From the NCBI GenBank assembly GCA_002479765.1, contig DLOZ01000002.1, positions 62,001 to 126,000 of the forward strand: a DNA stretch of 64,000 nt, given 5' to 3'. The position numbers were made by a program, and so were the translations under genes. The stretch's first letter is position 1. The number at the start of each line of letters is the position of its first letter. The DNA comes from Sphingomonadales bacterium UBA7471 (lineage in GTDB: Bacteria; Pseudomonadota; Alphaproteobacteria; Sphingomonadales; Sphingomonadaceae). Positions 62,723-64,000 of this stretch are shown one piece after another. The notes under the pieces were generated by a model. That model was given only the letters and a program-made list of their open reading frames with translations, made no database searches and was not told the origin of the DNA.

Positions 62723-64000
62723 GCGGACAGATCAGGGTCCAGCGCAGCTTGCAGGCGTTTGCGGAGCAGCAAAATGAGCGTCCCTCCCACCAAAGCGATG
62801 GCCGCGTCCATAGCCCAGAAAACCGACGGGGTCATTTGGTCAAAATAGCTACCCACCCATCCAGCGAGTACATGTGCGACAAAGGGTGAGAGAAACGCAA
62901 CGCCCATCAGGAAAGAGCCCATCCCCGCAGGTGCCGCCCGGCTGACGATGGCCAGCGTCGTTGGCCAATAATACATCCAGGCGAGCCCCATGATGAGCCA
63001 ACCCGCGATCGCCCACCCCGCGCCCACACTGTTTGGTTCACTCAGTCCCAAATTGCCATAAGCAAAAAGAAGTGCGGCAAAGGCAATGATGGTTGTTCCA
63101 ATGCCGACTTTCGTCACGCTGGTGGGCTCGCTACCGCGCTTGGCCTGCCAGGCCCAGAACGCGATCAACGCAGGCGCGGCAAGGATGGCACCGATCGAGT
63201 CCATCGATGCAAACCAACTCGACGGCACCTCGCCAAGCGATGTCGCCAAATTCACATATTGATCGACCCACAAGATACCGATGCTCCACACCATGGGATA
63301 CGCAATTTCAGCCGGTATGGTGAGCGCAATAACAAGCAAAAGCACCGCCACCCGTTTGCGTTCAGCCGCGGTCATGGCCGGGGCCTTTTCCCGTTTGCGC
63401 GCCACCGGACGGTCATCCGGCAGGTGCTTCTGGCCCAGAATATAGGCGACGAGCGCGATCAACATCAAAGCCGCCGCAACCGCAAAACCGGCATGCCAGC
63501 CATAGAGTGCTGCGACCAGCCCGGTCACGAGCGGCCCGCTCGCCGCACCGATGCAAATACCTGTCGAAAAAATGGTAAAGCCGCGCGACCGCATGGATTC
63601 ATCCGAGCGCGGGTAAAGCGCCCCGACCTGCGCGGAAATATTGCCCTTGAGAAATCCAGATCCAAGGATCAGCAGCAAGAGCGCAAATAGGAAGCTGGTA
63701 TAAAAGGACATCGCCAGATGCCCTGCGCTCATCAGGATTACGCCGATCATCACCGTGCGCTTTGCACCCAATATGCGGTCGGCCACCCACCCCCCGACGA
63801 TAGGCGTGAAGTAGACCAATCCCGCATACCAACCATAAATGATGGCCGAAAAAGCGACGTCGCTCATCGGCCCGCGAAATTCGAACATATTGCGAAGCGC
63901 GGCAAGCCCAATGACGTGCGCCGCATTTTCAGGCTGCAGCAACTCTTTGACCATATAGAGCGTGAGCAGCGCAGACATTCCATAAAAGGAAAAGCGTTCC
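62719..64000 (-). CDS. POT/PTR family peptide transporter (N-terminus beyond right edge)
   Basis: This is a proton-coupled oligopeptide transporter-type MFS protein. The frame stays open through the right edge: upstream of MSALLTLYMV the sequence gives ERFSFYGMSALLTLYM, the diagnostic POT start, so the true start lies past 64000. Visible motifs are GGWVADRILGAKRTVMIGVI, GSGFLKGNISAQVGALYPRS (the family FxxGNISA) and a membrane-rich C-terminus. At least 10 spans are present. Together with ggt and the D-aminoacylase it points to uptake and breakdown of unusual peptides. Confidence 0.88.
   Translation of the reverse strand, partial: ERFSFYGMSALLTLYMVKELLQPENAAHVIGLAALRNMFEFRGPMSDVAFSAIIYGWYAGLVYFTPIVGGWVADRILGAKRTVMIGVILMSAGHLAMSFYTSFLFALLLLILGSGFLKGNISAQVGALYPRSDESMRSRGFTIFSTGICIGAASGPLVTGLVAALYGWHAGFAVAAALMLIALVAYILGQKHLPDDRPVARKREKAPAMTAAERKRVAVLLLVIALTIPAEIAYPMVWSIGILWVDQYVNLATSLGEVPSSWFASMDSIGAILAAPALIAFWAWQAKRGSEPTSVTKVGIGTTIIAFAALLFAYGNLGLSEPNSVGAGWAIAGWLIMGLAWMYYWPTTLAIVSRAAPAGMGSFLMGVAFLSPFVAHVLAGWVGSYFDQMTPSVFWAMDAAIALVGGTLILLLRKRLQAALDPDLSA

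Overview
The window is a chromosomal stretch of an alphaproteobacterium, most likely a sphingomonad (Sphingomonadaceae, in the Sphingopyxis/Sphingorhabdus range). Evidence: the skp-bamA-rseP-dxr-cdsA-uppS-frr-pyrH-tsf-rpsB order, a MucR/Ros regulator beside fur, the order miaB-phoH-ybeY-corC, a cysteine-free L31, a large TonB-dependent receptor, a TorF-type porin, and the sphingomonad palindrome whose arms read CCTGAACTTGTTTCAGGATC. The genus is inference. No phage, autonomous insertion sequence, CRISPR array or replication origin was seen. Layout: 1-2.5 kb is the cytochrome c maturation block ccmC-D-E-F (minus strand; ccmF runs off the left edge). 2.5-4.1 kb has a Leu/Glu-type amino acid dehydrogenase, tRNA-His and rpmE. 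4.2-15.2 kb is the outer-membrane/isoprenoid/translation block fabZ to rpsB, all on the minus strand and tightly packed. 15.5-22.5 kb has a lipoprotein, a gene-poor stretch with a palindromic repeat, hup, lon, ybaB, dnaX and an SRP RNA. 22.6-32.4 kb is amino acid and polyamine metabolism: a PilZ protein, two glutamine-synthetase-like ligases around an aminotransferase and a PuuB-like oxidase, a porin, divergent lrp/ald, a LacI regulator and tRNA-Tyr. 32.5-38.9 kb is mixed: rlmB, an AlkA-type glycosylase, a 267-bp MITE-like element, two SDRs, phhB, the distant ccmAB pair, nfu and a nitroreductase. 39-49.8 kb is a housekeeping run (tsaB-rimI-mucR-fur-plsC-miaB-phoH-ybeY-corC, a MOSC protein, a glycosyltransferase, rarA, an RNase H-like protein, tRNA-Thr). 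From 50 kb to the right edge lies an accessory catabolic region. The accessory region is the most informative part. It holds a secreted gamma-glutamyltransferase, fused remnants of a LysR regulator and a D-amino-acid dehydrogenase, a TonB-dependent receptor, a RidA gene broken by one stop codon, an exported N-acyl-D-amino-acid deacylase, and at the right edge a POT-type peptide transporter. Together these look like a partly decayed locus for scavenging D-amino acids or modified peptides. Embedded in it is a tight operon (57.7-62.7 kb) of a BetI-type regulator fused in frame to a betaine-aldehyde-dehydrogenase-like enzyme, a BetA-like GMC oxidoreductase and a further flavoprotein, with a dyad resembling a BetI operator just upstream. 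The regulator-enzyme fusion is the main candidate novelty in the window.
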